NCBI RefSeq assembly: GCF_000424185.1
Contig: NZ_AUJK01000017.1
Coordinates: 1-64,000 of the forward strand
Length of the DNA stretch: 64,000 bases
Source of the DNA: Prevotella sp. AGR2160
GTDB taxonomy: Bacteria; Bacteroidota; Bacteroidia; Bacteroidales; Bacteroidaceae
Direction of reading: 5' to 3'
Position numbers and translations under genes: made by a program
Shown here: in pieces, positions 50,612-59,093 of the stretch
Numbering within the stretch: the stretch's first letter is position 1
Layout of the letters: each line of letters begins with the position of its first letter
The notes under the pieces: generated by a model
What the model saw: the letters and a program-made list of their open reading frames with translations, nothing else
What the model was told of the DNA's origin: nothing
The model's database searches: none

Positions 50612-51292
50612 CTATGCACAATAACTGGGAGCGAAGCCCAACCAGAAAGAGAGGATCAGGAAAGCGAAGATACCCATCAGAATCGTCACATAAACGATAC
50701 CGATGCACTGCCAACGCTTCAGCCAAATCTTACCACTCCAACCGAGGGTCTGCATAGCGCTCCAGAAGCCGTGGGAGAGGTGGAACCAAATGGCACAGAG
50801 CCATACAAGATACAGGATGGAGAACACCGGATTAGCAAAGGTATCCTGAATCCATGCGAAACCATCAGCAGGATCATGTGCTACCTGAATGCCTGCCAGA
50901 TCAGCGAACATCATATGTCCCCAGAAATTGTAGAGGTGGAGAATCAGGCCGAGCAGGATGATCAGACCCAATACGAGCATGTTCTGACTGGCCCAGCTCA
51001 CTTCCTTCCAACGGGCAGTAACGGCATAACGCTCGTCACCACGTGCACGACGGTTCTGCGCGGTCAGGATGAAGGCATACACAATATGGCAAACTGCCAG
51101 GAATGCCAACCCCAGAGTGCCGATAACGGCATACCAGTTGGAACCGAGGAACTCACATACCGTGTTGTAAGCATCACCGCTGAAGAATGCAGCGATATTC
51201 ATACAACAGTGGAATGTCAGGAAGAGAATGAGGCAGATGCCTGTCACAGACATCACCACCTTTCTACCAATAGGTGAATTAATTAACCACAT
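50612..51292 (-). CDS. sdhC: Succinate dehydrogenase/fumarate reductase cytochrome b subunit
   Basis: A 226-residue membrane anchor with five hydrophobic helices. Likely haem ligands are histidines in FLTFHCCMNIAAFF (helix I), AVCHIVYAFIL (helix II), LILHLYNFWGHMMF (helix III) and WFHLSHGFWSAMQTLG (helix IV), the di-haem pattern of Wolinella FrdC-type enzymes. No fourth subunit gene is present, as expected for this type. It is the first gene of the operon and is followed after 66 bases by sdhA. Confidence 0.92.
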   Translation of the reverse strand: MWLINSPIGRKVVMSVTGICLILFLTFHCCMNIAAFFSGDAYNTVCEFLGSNWYAVIGTLGLAFLAVCHIVYAFILTAQNRRARGDERYAVTARWKEVSWASQNMLVLGLIILLGLILHLYNFWGHMMFADLAGIQVAHDPADGFAWIQDTFANPVFSILYLVWLCAIWFHLSHGFWSAMQTLGWSGKIWLKRWQCIGIVYVTILMGIFAFLILSFWLGFAPSYCA

Positions 51293-51376
51293 AAATGATT
51301 GAAATTTAGATATTTAACTGTTTGAAACTGATATTGTTCGCTTTTTTCATAGGTCTCGCCATACCTAATTGTGTTG

Positions 51377-51384
51377 CAAAAATA
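51377..51384 (-). promoter_or_regulatory. -7 box of the sdhCAB operon
   Basis: Minus-strand TATTTTTG, 84 bases before the sdhC start; divergent from the mnmG promoter. Confidence 0.45.
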
Positions 51385-51438
51385 CCATAAAAAAATGATT
51401 ATACAAAGTATTTTCGGCAAAATTTGAATTTAATTTTT

Positions 51439-51446
51439 TACTTTTG
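51439..51446 (+). promoter_or_regulatory. -7 box of mnmG
   Basis: TACTTTTG followed by CGG, 21 bases before the ATG at 51468. It sits in a very AT-rich segment. Confidence 0.5.
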
Positions 51447-51467
51447 CGGTGAAAATCAAAAAACGAA

Positions 51468-53384
51468 ATGAAATTTTACTTTGATGTTATTGTCATCGGA
51501 GGAGGACATGCCGGTTGCGAGGCAGCTACAGCAGCTGCCAACATGGGCGCAAAAACTTGCCTCGTCACGATGGACATGAACAAGATTGGACAGATGAGTT
51601 GCAACCCAGCCGTCGGGGGTATCGCTAAAGGACAGATCGTCCGCGAAATCGATGCCCTCGGTGGGGAGATGGGGCGCGTCACCGATGCTACTGCTATCCA
51701 GTTCCGCATGCTGAATATCGGTAAAGGACCCGCCGTGTGGAGTCCTCGTGCCCAATGCGACCGCGGACGATTCATCTGGCAGTGGCGTTCCGTCCTTGAC
51801 CACACCCCGAATCTGAATATCTGGCAGGACCAGGCCGACGAGTTACTTGTAGCGAATGGCGAGGCCGTCGGCGTACGTACAATTTGGGGCGTGGAGTTGC
51901 GCGCCAAATGCACCATCATAACCGCCGGAACCTTCCTCAACGGACTGATGCATGTCGGCCGGAAAATGGTAGAGGGTGGCCGTTGCGCAGAGCCTGCCGT
52001 GCATCACCTCACAGAGAGTATCACGCATTGGGGCATTCGTTCCGCACGCATGAAGACGGGCACTCCCGTACGTATCGACAAACGGAGTGTACATTTCGAG
52101 GATATGGAGGAGCAGAAGGGTGACCAAGGCTTTCACCAGTTCTCTTACTTCGGCCCTCACCGCCAACTGAAACAACTCTCATGCTGGACGACCTACACGA
52201 ACAAGACCGTCCACGATATACTTCGCAGTGGCCTCGCTGACTCCCCGCTCTTCAACGGACAAATCAAGAGTACAGGGCCACGCTACTGCCCGAGCATCGA
52301 AACAAAGCTCGTTACATTCCCCGACAAGGATGAGCACCCACTCTTTCTAGAACCAGAAGGTGAAGACACCAACGAGATGTATCTGAACGGCTTCTCATCC
52401 AGTATGCCGATAGACATTCAGATGGAGGCTATCCATCATATACCCGCTCTTCGCGACGCACAAATCTATCGTCCCGGCTATGCCATCGAATACGATTACT
52501 TCGATCCGACACAACTCTATCACTCGCTGGAATCGAAAATTATTTCGAATCTCTTTTTCGCCGGCCAGGTGAATGGAACTACCGGTTATGAGGAAGCCGG
52601 AGGACAGGGAACCATTGCGGGAATCAATGCTGCACTGAAATGTGGCGGAAGTGAGCCCTTCGTCATGAATCGTGATGAAAGCTATATCGGCGTACTGATT
52701 GACGATCTCACCACAAAGGGTGTCGATGAACCCTATCGGATGTTTACTTCCAGAGCCGAATACCGCATCCTCCTCCGACAGGATGATGCAGACGCACGAC
52801 TCACAGAGAAAGGTTACGAACTCGGATTGGCAAAACGAGACCGCTACGACTGGTGGAAGAAAAAAAAGGCTGGAATCGAAGGGATCATCCGTTTCTGCCA
52901 GGAGACAACCGTCCATCCTAAAGATGTCAACGGGGCTCTCGAACACCTAGGCACTACCCCACTGCGTTTCGGTTGTAAGATCAGCGAGCTCGTTGCTCGT
53001 CCTCATCTCACACTGAAAGCTCTCTCAGACATCATTCCCGGACTGAAAGAAGCTATCGATAAGAATGGACAAAGCTCCATGACTGTTGACGGCACGTCTT
53101 TCGTCACGACCGGAGAGCGAACAGAAGAGATTGCCGAAGCAGCAGAAGTGAGAATGAAATACAAAGGATATATAGACCGAGAGAAAATCGTGGCAGACAA
53201 AATGCACCGACTGGAGAACATCAAAATCCGCGGACATTTCAAATATGCCGACATCAAAGAAATCTCCACCGAGGGCCGACAGAAGTTGGAACGCATACAG
53301 CCCGACACCCTCGCACAGGCCAGCAGAATTCCCGGTGTGAGCCCAAGCGACATCAATGTCCTCCTCGTCCTCATGGGGCGGTAG
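51468..53384 (+). CDS. mnmG: tRNA uridine-34 5-carboxymethylaminomethyl synthase, FAD subunit
   Basis: A 638-residue FAD enzyme (GidA) that with MnmE modifies U34 of tRNAs. The nucleotide fold is VIGGGHAGCEAATAAANMG near 8-26. GQMSCNPAVGGIAKGQIV near 42-59 carries the first catalytic Cys, and GTFLNGLMHVG near 155 and PRYCPSIETKL near 268 (second Cys) follow. GQVNGTTGYEEAGGQG near 365 and the C-terminal RIPGVSPSDINVLL end match the family. In many bacteria gidA lies near the replication origin; parS-like sites follow it here within 110 bases. Confidence 0.95.
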   Translation: MKFYFDVIVIGGGHAGCEAATAAANMGAKTCLVTMDMNKIGQMSCNPAVGGIAKGQIVREIDALGGEMGRVTDATAIQFRMLNIGKGPAVWSPRAQCDRGRFIWQWRSVLDHTPNLNIWQDQADELLVANGEAVGVRTIWGVELRAKCTIITAGTFLNGLMHVGRKMVEGGRCAEPAVHHLTESITHWGIRSARMKTGTPVRIDKRSVHFEDMEEQKGDQGFHQFSYFGPHRQLKQLSCWTTYTNKTVHDILRSGLADSPLFNGQIKSTGPRYCPSIETKLVTFPDKDEHPLFLEPEGEDTNEMYLNGFSSSMPIDIQMEAIHHIPALRDAQIYRPGYAIEYDYFDPTQLYHSLESKIISNLFFAGQVNGTTGYEEAGGQGTIAGINAALKCGGSEPFVMNRDESYIGVLIDDLTTKGVDEPYRMFTSRAEYRILLRQDDADARLTEKGYELGLAKRDRYDWWKKKKAGIEGIIRFCQETTVHPKDVNGALEHLGTTPLRFGCKISELVARPHLTLKALSDIIPGLKEAIDKNGQSSMTVDGTSFVTTGERTEEIAEAAEVRMKYKGYIDREKIVADKMHRLENIKIRGHFKYADIKEISTEGRQKLERIQPDTLAQASRIPGVSPSDINVLLVLMGR

Positions 53385-53394
53385 CCTCCCCACC

Positions 53395-53422
53395 GTAGGG
53401 ACATGATTTATTATGCCCCACA
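53395..53422 (+). repeat. Family A repeat, copy 3
   Basis: GTAGGGACATGATTTATTAT then GCCCCACA, eleven bases after the mnmG stop. Confidence 0.65.
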
Positions 53423-53449
53423 ACCGCCAGCCACTGGTTATCATTCTCG

Positions 53450-53465
53450 CTCTTCACGTGAAACA
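53450..53465. promoter_or_regulatory. parS-like site 1 (13/16)
   Basis: CTCTTCACGTGAAACA against the ParB-binding consensus TGTTTCACGTGAAACA; the three mismatches are at the outer left. Confidence 0.65.
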
Positions 53466-53483
53466 AAACCCGTTAGAAGATAT

Positions 53484-53499
53484 TGTTTCACGTGAAACA
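53484..53499. promoter_or_regulatory. parS: parS site 2 (perfect 16-mer)
   Basis: TGTTTCACGTGAAACA, identical to the general bacterial parS consensus, the loading site for ParB in chromosome segregation. It lies between mnmG and apt, 19 bases after site 1. Confidence 0.88.
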
Positions 53500-53579
53500 G
53501 TAAAGAGGTTAAAATAAAATATATCAAACAATTAACGATTCAAGTAAAACGTAAAACTTGAAGTAAAACGACAATAAAA

Positions 53580-54110
53580 ATGAACAAACAAATCTTACTG
53601 GACAATCTGCGTTGTATCCCAGATTGGCCCATCAAGGGAGTAAACTTCAGAGATGTTACAACCCTGTTTAAAAACCCTGAAGCCTTGAGAGAAATCAAGG
53701 ACGAAATGGTAGAACTTTATCACGACAAGGGCATCACAAAAATCGTAGGTATTGAAAGCCGTGGCTTCGTGATGAGTTCAGCTGTTGCCGTAGAGCTCGG
53801 CGCTGGTGTCGTACTCTGTCGTAAACCCGGTAAACTGCCTTGCGAGACCGTACAAGAGAGTTACGCCAAAGAGTATGGGATGGATACCATCGAAATCCAT
53901 AAGGATGCCATCAGTTCTGATGATGTCATTCTCCTCCATGACGATCTCCTCGCTACCGGCGGAACGATGCAGGCAGCTTGTAACCTCGTCAAGAAATTCC
54001 ATCCAAAGAAAATCTACTGTAACTTCATCATTGAACTGCATAGTGAGTTCCCAGAGAGTCGTAAACTTTTCGATCCTGATGTAGAGATATCCTCCCTCCT
54101 ACAGTTTTGA
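53580..54110 (+). CDS. apt: Adenine phosphoribosyltransferase
   Basis: A 176-residue purine-salvage enzyme making AMP from adenine and PRPP. IPDWPIKGVNFRDVTTLF near 13-30 is the adenine-binding entry, GIESRGFVMSSAVA near 57-70 follows, GAGVVLCRKPGKLP near 74 is the catalytic-loop region, and the PRPP motif VILLHDDLLATGGTM near 118-132 (DDLLATGGT) completes it. It lies inside the parS cluster, with sites on both sides. ATG at 53580 follows an A-rich leader. Confidence 0.95.
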   Translation: MNKQILLDNLRCIPDWPIKGVNFRDVTTLFKNPEALREIKDEMVELYHDKGITKIVGIESRGFVMSSAVAVELGAGVVLCRKPGKLPCETVQESYAKEYGMDTIEIHKDAISSDDVILLHDDLLATGGTMQAACNLVKKFHPKKIYCNFIIELHSEFPESRKLFDPDVEISSLLQF

Positions 54111-54136
54111 TTAAAGATTTGGCCATACCCTTGTCT

Positions 54137-54161
54137 GTGGCCGCCATGTTGCGGCCACGCA
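54137..54161 (+). repeat. Family B repeat
   Basis: GTGGCCGCCATGTTGCGGCC then ACGCA, between apt and uvrC; perfect TGGCCGC-CATGTT-GCGGCCA palindrome. Confidence 0.7.
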
Positions 54162-54228
54162 AAGAATGAAGGAGAAGAGATAAACACAATCATATTTATT
54201 AGGAACTCTCACCCCAACCGCAACCATT

Positions 54229-54244
54229 CGTTTCACGTGAAACT
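54229..54244. promoter_or_regulatory. parS-like site 3 (14/16)
   Basis: CGTTTCACGTGAAACT; the inner 14 bases are a perfect palindrome matching the consensus. Its last base abuts the uvrC start codon at 54245, so ParB binding would overlap the uvrC ribosome entry DNA. Confidence 0.78.
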
Positions 54245-56083
54245 ATGACTAAAGAAGAAAACGAAGCCCGTCTGGCCCACTGCAAGAGCATCGTACTCAG
54301 TATGCCCGAGAAGCCTGGAAGCTACCAGTTTTACGATAAAGACCACAATATCATATATGTGGGGAAGGCTAAGAGTCTGAAACGTCGTGTTTCGAGCTAT
54401 TTCCATAAGGAAGTAGACCGATACAAGACGAAGGTTCTCGTGTCAAAGATTTGGGATATCTCCTACTCTGTGGTTAACACGGAGGAAGATGCTCTTCTAC
54501 TAGAGAATGCATTGATCAAAAAATACAAACCCAAATACAATGTACTGCTCAAGGACGGCAAGACTTATCCTAGCATATGCGTCACCAATGAGTACTTTCC
54601 TCGTATTTTCAAGACACGACAGATCAACAAGCGCTTCGGCACCTTCTTTGGCCCCTATCCGCACATTTCCGCCATGTATGCCGTACTGGATATCATCCAT
54701 CGTGTATACAAGCCACGGACATGCCGTACTGTGTTCACAAAAGAGGGTATCGAACAAGGAAAATACAAACCTTGTCTTGAGTGGCATATTAACAACTGTT
54801 ATGCGCCTTGTATCAACAAGATCTCTTATGAAGAATATCAAGAGAATATCCGTCAGGCGCGAGAGATCCTAAAAGGCAACACACGAGAGATTAGTCAGAA
54901 AATCTACGACCTGATGATGAAAAACGCGTCTCTCATGAAGTTCGAAGTGGCTGAGGAACTGAAAAAGCGCTATCTGCTGCTACAGGATTTCGTGACAAAG
55001 AGCGAGGTGGTCAGTTGGACGATCTCCGACGAGGACGTCTTCAGCATCGTAGATGACGAGAATAAAAGAAATGCCTACATCAATTATATCCACGTCAAGA
55101 ACGGTACAATCAACCAAAGTTTCACCTATGAGTATAAGCGCAAGCTGGATGAGACAGACGAGGACTTGCTCATGCAAGCCATACCGGAAATCAGAGAGCG
55201 GTTCCACAGTACGGCTAAAGAGATCATCGTGCCCTTCGAGATGAGTTGGAAGCTGAAAGACGCAGTGTTTTTCATCCCTCAGCGTGGTGACAAGCACCAT
55301 CTTCTCGAGCTCTCTGAGATGAACGGAAAACAGTATAAATTCGACCGTCTCAAACAGGCAGAGAAACTGAATCCGGAGCAGAAACAGACGCGCTTGATGA
55401 AAGAACTGCAGACAAAACTGCAACTCGAGAAACTACCCTATCAAATAGAATGTTTTGATAACTCCAACATCTCCGGCACCGATGCTGTTGCCGGGTGCAT
55501 CGTGTATAAAGGGATGAAACCCTCAAGAAAAGACTATCGCAAATACAATATCAAGACTGTTGTGGGGCCTGACGACTATGCTTCCATGCAAGAGGTTGTT
55601 CGCCGTCGATACAACAGAATGATCGAAGAGAAGACACCCCTCCCCGACCTCATCATCACCGATGGCGGTAAGGGACAGATGGACGTCGTCAGAGAGGTCG
55701 TCGAGGACGAATTACACCTCCATATACCCATCGCCGGTCTGGCTAAGGATGATCGCCACAGAACAAACGAATTGCTCTTTGGTTTCCCTCCTCAGACCGT
55801 TGGTATTGACGTAAAGAGCGAACTATTTAAGGTTCTCACACAAATTCAAGACGAGGTACACCGCTATGCGATCACTTTCCACCGAGACAAGCGTTCCAAG
55901 CACGCCCTACACAGTGAACTAGACGACATCAAGGGAATCGGTCCAAAGGCAAAAGAAGCTCTTCTACAAGCCTTTAAAAGCGTCAAGAAAATAAAAGAGG
56001 CAAAAGAGGAAGAACTAACAAAAGTTATCGGGCCATCTAAAGCTAAAATCCTTACGGAACATTTCCGCAAAATTGGGAAATGA
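54245..56083 (+). CDS. uvrC: Excinuclease ABC subunit C
   Basis: A 612-residue nuclease that makes both incisions in nucleotide excision repair. The N-terminal GIY-YIG domain has PGSYQFYDKDHNIIYVGKA near 20-38. A cysteine cluster CRTVFTKEGIEQGKYKPCL near 158 is typical, and a UVR segment follows near 205-240. The RNase H-like endonuclease has ECFDNSNISGTDAVAGCIV near 402 and LIITDGGKGQMDVVREV near 466. Helix-hairpin-helix DNA-binding motifs close it (IKGIGPKAKEALLQAF). All active regions appear intact. Confidence 0.95.
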   Translation: MTKEENEARLAHCKSIVLSMPEKPGSYQFYDKDHNIIYVGKAKSLKRRVSSYFHKEVDRYKTKVLVSKIWDISYSVVNTEEDALLLENALIKKYKPKYNVLLKDGKTYPSICVTNEYFPRIFKTRQINKRFGTFFGPYPHISAMYAVLDIIHRVYKPRTCRTVFTKEGIEQGKYKPCLEWHINNCYAPCINKISYEEYQENIRQAREILKGNTREISQKIYDLMMKNASLMKFEVAEELKKRYLLLQDFVTKSEVVSWTISDEDVFSIVDDENKRNAYINYIHVKNGTINQSFTYEYKRKLDETDEDLLMQAIPEIRERFHSTAKEIIVPFEMSWKLKDAVFFIPQRGDKHHLLELSEMNGKQYKFDRLKQAEKLNPEQKQTRLMKELQTKLQLEKLPYQIECFDNSNISGTDAVAGCIVYKGMKPSRKDYRKYNIKTVVGPDDYASMQEVVRRRYNRMIEEKTPLPDLIITDGGKGQMDVVREVVEDELHLHIPIAGLAKDDRHRTNELLFGFPPQTVGIDVKSELFKVLTQIQDEVHRYAITFHRDKRSKHALHSELDDIKGIGPKAKEALLQAFKSVKKIKEAKEEELTKVIGPSKAKILTEHFRKIGK

Positions 56084-56142
56084 CTTATCAGGTTCTTCTT
56101 ACAAAAAAAGCAAATGGTTGATGAGAATTCAAAAAAAATAAC

Positions 56143-56150
56143 TATATTTG
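56143..56150 (+). promoter_or_regulatory. -7 box of dtd
   Basis: TATATTTG, ending only four bases before the ATG at 56155. If used, transcription would start at or just inside the start codon. Confidence 0.45.
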
Positions 56151-56154
56151 CAAC

Positions 56155-56607
56155 ATGAGAATAGTCATACAACGTGTACGGAAAGCATCCGTTACAATCA
56201 ATAAAAAAGTCAAGTCAGCCATCCAACAAGGCTATATGATCCTTGTCGGTGTCTGCGAGGAAGATACAGAAGAAGATGTCGACTGGCTTGTCAAGAAAGT
56301 CATCGGACTGAGAGTCTTCGACGACGAACAGGGAGTGATGAACAAAAGTATAATAGACATAAACGGTGAGATTCTCGTCGTCAGTCAGTTCACGCTATAC
56401 GCAAGCTACAAGAAAGGAAACCGGCCCAGTTGGATACGCGCCGCCGGACACGCCACAGCCATCCCTCTCTACGAATCCTTCTGCCACAAGCTCAGTAAAG
56501 GCCTCGGCAAAGAGGTGGGAACGGGAGAGTTTGGCGCCATGATGGACGTCGCCCTTATCAACGACGGTCCCGTAACGATCTGCATGGACAGTAAAAATCG
56601 GGAATAA
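56155..56607 (+). CDS. dtd: D-aminoacyl-tRNA deacylase
   Basis: A 150-residue proofreading enzyme that removes D-amino acids from tRNA. MRIVIQRVRKASVTI at the start, VVSQFTLYASYKKGNRPSW near 77-95 (SQFTL box) and the C-terminal NDGPVTICMDS (GPVT box) are the diagnostic motifs. The full family length is present. A MazG-like gene starts 11 bases downstream, so both are probably co-transcribed. Confidence 0.94.
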   Translation: MRIVIQRVRKASVTINKKVKSAIQQGYMILVGVCEEDTEEDVDWLVKKVIGLRVFDDEQGVMNKSIIDINGEILVVSQFTLYASYKKGNRPSWIRAAGHATAIPLYESFCHKLSKGLGKEVGTGEFGAMMDVALINDGPVTICMDSKNRE

Positions 56608-56618
56608 AACGAGCAAAG

Positions 56619-56954
56619 ATGAATGAAGCAATAACCATCCAGGAAGCCCAGGAAATGGTCGACCAGTGGATCAAAAAATACGGTGTGAGATATTTTGATA
56701 TTCTCACCAATATGGCTTGCTTGACAGAAGAAGTCGGAGAAGTCGCCCGTGTCATTGCGCGTAAATACGGCGAACAAAGTTTCAAGGAAGGCGATAAAGC
56801 GAACCTCGGAGAAGAGCTAACGGATGTGCTTTGGGTACTCATCTGTCTGGCCAATCAGACAGGGGTCAACCTTACAGAAGAGTTCCGTAAGAACATGGAA
56901 AAGAAGACCCGTCGGGATTCCACACGACATCTCAACAATCAAAAATTACAATAA
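56619..56954 (+). CDS. MazG-like nucleotide pyrophosphohydrolase
   Basis: A 111-residue all-alpha NTP pyrophosphohydrolase. MACLTEEVGEVARVIARKYGE near 31-51 gives the E-x-x-E metal pair, and NLGEELTDVLWVLICLANQTG near 68-88 the E-x-x-D pair of the MazG fold. The single-domain length corresponds to house-cleaning enzymes that hydrolyse aberrant nucleotides. It sits between dtd and deoC, a small nucleotide and quality-control group. Confidence 0.9.
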   Translation: MNEAITIQEAQEMVDQWIKKYGVRYFDILTNMACLTEEVGEVARVIARKYGEQSFKEGDKANLGEELTDVLWVLICLANQTGVNLTEEFRKNMEKKTRRDSTRHLNNQKLQ

Positions 56955-57014
56955 ACCCAAACAAGCGGATAAGGGGCTCTCTACCCTATCTGCAGTCAAA
57001 CAAAATAGTAGAAA

Positions 57015-57962
57015 ATGGAAAGTATTAAAGGAACCGTTCTGAAGGATATTGCCGACCAGAACAAGAAAAAAGCAGAAGAAAAAAGCAAATATGATCAGGC
57101 GTTAGAGCAGTACAACACTGAAGTTGATGAGGCCCAAGTACGCGAAGCCGTGAAGAAAATTATCGCTGAGAAAGTACCTCAGAATGATACTCCGGAAGTC
57201 AGAAAATTCCTCCTCGGCAGTGTTGAGCTCACCTCTTTGCACACGACAGATACCGAAGAGGAAATTCTAGCTATGACCGAAAAAGTCAACAAGTTTGACA
57301 GCCTCTATCCCGATCTGCCGCATGTCGCAGCCATCTGCGCATATCCTGTCTTCACGGATCTCATCGCCAACAGCCTTGAGGTGGACGGCGTAGAGATCAC
57401 GAATGTCACGGGAAATTTCCCCAGCAGTCAGAGTCGCATCGAAGTAAAGATCGCAGAGACCTCTCTCGCCGTCGCCGACGGAGCCACAAACACCGATATC
57501 GTCATGCCGGTAGGAAAGTTCCTCAGCGGCGATTACGAGGGTATGTGCGACGATATCAGTGAGTTAAAAGCCTGCTGTGGCGAAGTACCGATGAAGGTAA
57601 TCCTTGAGACCGGGGATCTTGGCAATCTAAGTAATGTAAAGAAGGCTGCATTGCTGAGTATGTATGCCGGCGCTGACTATATCAAGACCAGCACAGGCAA
57701 GGAGAAAGTCAGTGCCACTCCGGAGGCTGTATACGTCATGTGTCAGGCCATCAAGGAATACTATGATAAAACGGGCATACAGATCGGTTTAAAGCCTGCT
57801 GGCGGCATTAATACGGTCATGGACGCCATTATCTACTACACGATCTTAAAAGAGATTTGTGGCGAGAAATGGATGACCAACTACTGGTTCCGTCTCGGTA
57901 CCAGCCGTCTGACGAATCTGCTACTCAGTGAGATCCTTGGCAAAGAAGTCAAATACTTCTAA
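57015..57962 (+). CDS. deoC: Deoxyribose-phosphate aldolase
   Basis: A 315-residue class I aldolase cleaving 2-deoxyribose-5-phosphate to glyceraldehyde-3-phosphate and acetaldehyde. The Schiff-base lysine is in ADYIKTSTGKEKVSATPE near 215-232, and the second catalytic lysine in GLKPAGGINTV near 257. VADGATNTDIVMPVGKFLSGDY near 155 is the family substrate segment. There is an extra charged N-terminal extension of about 50 residues (DQNKKKAEEKSKYDQALEQY region) compared with the core. A family A repeat follows the stop. Confidence 0.93.
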   Translation: MESIKGTVLKDIADQNKKKAEEKSKYDQALEQYNTEVDEAQVREAVKKIIAEKVPQNDTPEVRKFLLGSVELTSLHTTDTEEEILAMTEKVNKFDSLYPDLPHVAAICAYPVFTDLIANSLEVDGVEITNVTGNFPSSQSRIEVKIAETSLAVADGATNTDIVMPVGKFLSGDYEGMCDDISELKACCGEVPMKVILETGDLGNLSNVKKAALLSMYAGADYIKTSTGKEKVSATPEAVYVMCQAIKEYYDKTGIQIGLKPAGGINTVMDAIIYYTILKEICGEKWMTNYWFRLGTSRLTNLLLSEILGKEVKYF

Positions 57963-57965
57963 TCT

Positions 57966-57993
57966 GTAGGGACATGATTGATCATGTTCCGCC
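57966..57993 (+). repeat. Family A repeat, copy 4
   Basis: GTAGGGACATGATTGATCAT then GTTCCGCC; the best-preserved palindrome (ACATGAT-TG-ATCATGT). Confidence 0.7.
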
Positions 57994-58000
57994 AGAATAC

Positions 58001-58024
58001 AAAAAAGGCGGTCAAGAGACCGCC
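58001..58024 (-). terminator. Terminator of ispB
   Basis: GGCGGTC-AAGA-GACCGCC stem with T6 on the minus strand; it lies five bases after the ispB stop and convergent to deoC. Confidence 0.85.
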
Positions 58025-58028
58025 TTCA

Positions 58029-59006
58029 TTAATTATTTCTTTCAATAACGAAATCAAGGTAAGCCTTCAATGCTTCTTTGATTTCGTCATTTTTTACACG
58101 CTGATCTATAAAAGACATACAGTCTTTATGGAAGTCCCACATCCGTTTGTCAGCATACTCGATACCACCCTGAACTTTCGCAAAATCAACAAGTTCAGCA
58201 ATTCCGGCAGCATCAATATTACGATTCTTCACACGATAAGCCAACTCAGTCATACTCGGATTATCACCATGTTTCAAAGCATAGATAATTGGCAGAGTCA
58301 ACTTACCCTCTGCCATATCATTACCGGTGGGCTTACCAATAGCCTTACTGTCGTAATAATCAAAGATATCATCCCGAATCTGAAAGATAATACCGAGATT
58401 CTGACCAAACAGACGGGCTGCATCCACATCATCCTGCGTAGCTCCGGCACTCTCAGCGCCAATGGCAGCACAAGCCTCAAAGAGAGCAGCCGTCTTTTTC
58501 TTAATCACCTCATAGTATACACACTCTGAGATCTCCTCATTCTGAATATTCGAGAGTTGAAGTATCTCACCATTAGAAAGCGTCTGACCGAGCTCAGAGA
58601 GATAACGGACGATAATCTCAGAATGGGTACGGGAAATATATAGCAGCGCCGTAGAAAGGATATAATCACCTACCAGCACAGCCACCTTATTATTATAGGT
58701 AGCATTCACAGAAGCCTGTCCGCGACGTTCAGTACTCTCATCTACAACATCGTCATGAACCAGAGAGGCTGTATGCAGCAATTCCAGTCCCACAGCAGCA
58801 TGCTGCGTGATATCACTGATCTTCCCGAAGTTCTTGGCCATCAGGAGGATCAGCATCGGGCGCATCCGTTTACCGGCCCTATTGCGGATATGCTGCAAGG
58901 CCTGAGAAAGAAGACCGTCGGAATGACTCATACTCTCATTAAAGAGATGGATGAAGTCCTTCAATTCATGCTCAATGGGTTGTCTGATAACTGATAAATA
59001 GTCCAT
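58029..59006 (-). CDS. ispB: Long-chain polyprenyl diphosphate synthase
   Basis: A 325-residue trans-prenyltransferase extending farnesyl diphosphate with isopentenyl units, for quinone side chains (menaquinone in this group). GKRMRPMLILLMAKNFG is near 44, the first aspartate-rich motif LVHDDVVDESTERRG near 80-94, and the second QIRDDIFDYYD near 210-220. Chain length cannot be read by eye. It is the only minus-strand gene between mnmG and polA and shares a divergent promoter region with polA. Confidence 0.92.
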   Translation of the reverse strand: MDYLSVIRQPIEHELKDFIHLFNESMSHSDGLLSQALQHIRNRAGKRMRPMLILLMAKNFGKISDITQHAAVGLELLHTASLVHDDVVDESTERRGQASVNATYNNKVAVLVGDYILSTALLYISRTHSEIIVRYLSELGQTLSNGEILQLSNIQNEEISECVYYEVIKKKTAALFEACAAIGAESAGATQDDVDAARLFGQNLGIIFQIRDDIFDYYDSKAIGKPTGNDMAEGKLTLPIIYALKHGDNPSMTELAYRVKNRNIDAAGIAELVDFAKVQGGIEYADKRMWDFHKDCMSFIDQRVKNDEIKEALKAYLDFVIERNN

Positions 59007-59023
59007 GATTCGATAATTTGTTA

Positions 59024-59031
59024 CAAAATTA
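59024..59031 (-). promoter_or_regulatory. -7 box of ispB
   Basis: Minus-strand TAATTTTG, ending 17 bases before the ispB start codon. Confidence 0.5.
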
Positions 59032-59064
59032 ATGAAAATATCGGGAAGTCTGACAAAAAATTAG

Positions 59065-59072
59065 TAATTTTA
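59065..59072 (+). promoter_or_regulatory. Candidate -7 box of polA
   Basis: TAATTTTA, a one-base variant of TAnnTTTG, 21 bases before the ATG at 59094. Confidence 0.35.
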
Positions 59073-59093
59073 CACATTCAAAAAGAAAAAACT

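Noticed and set aside
51293..51467. oriC between sdhC and mnmG
   Set aside because: The gap is AT-rich and at a strand switch, but no clear TTATCCACA boxes are seen in it and dnaA is absent from the window; only proximity can be argued.
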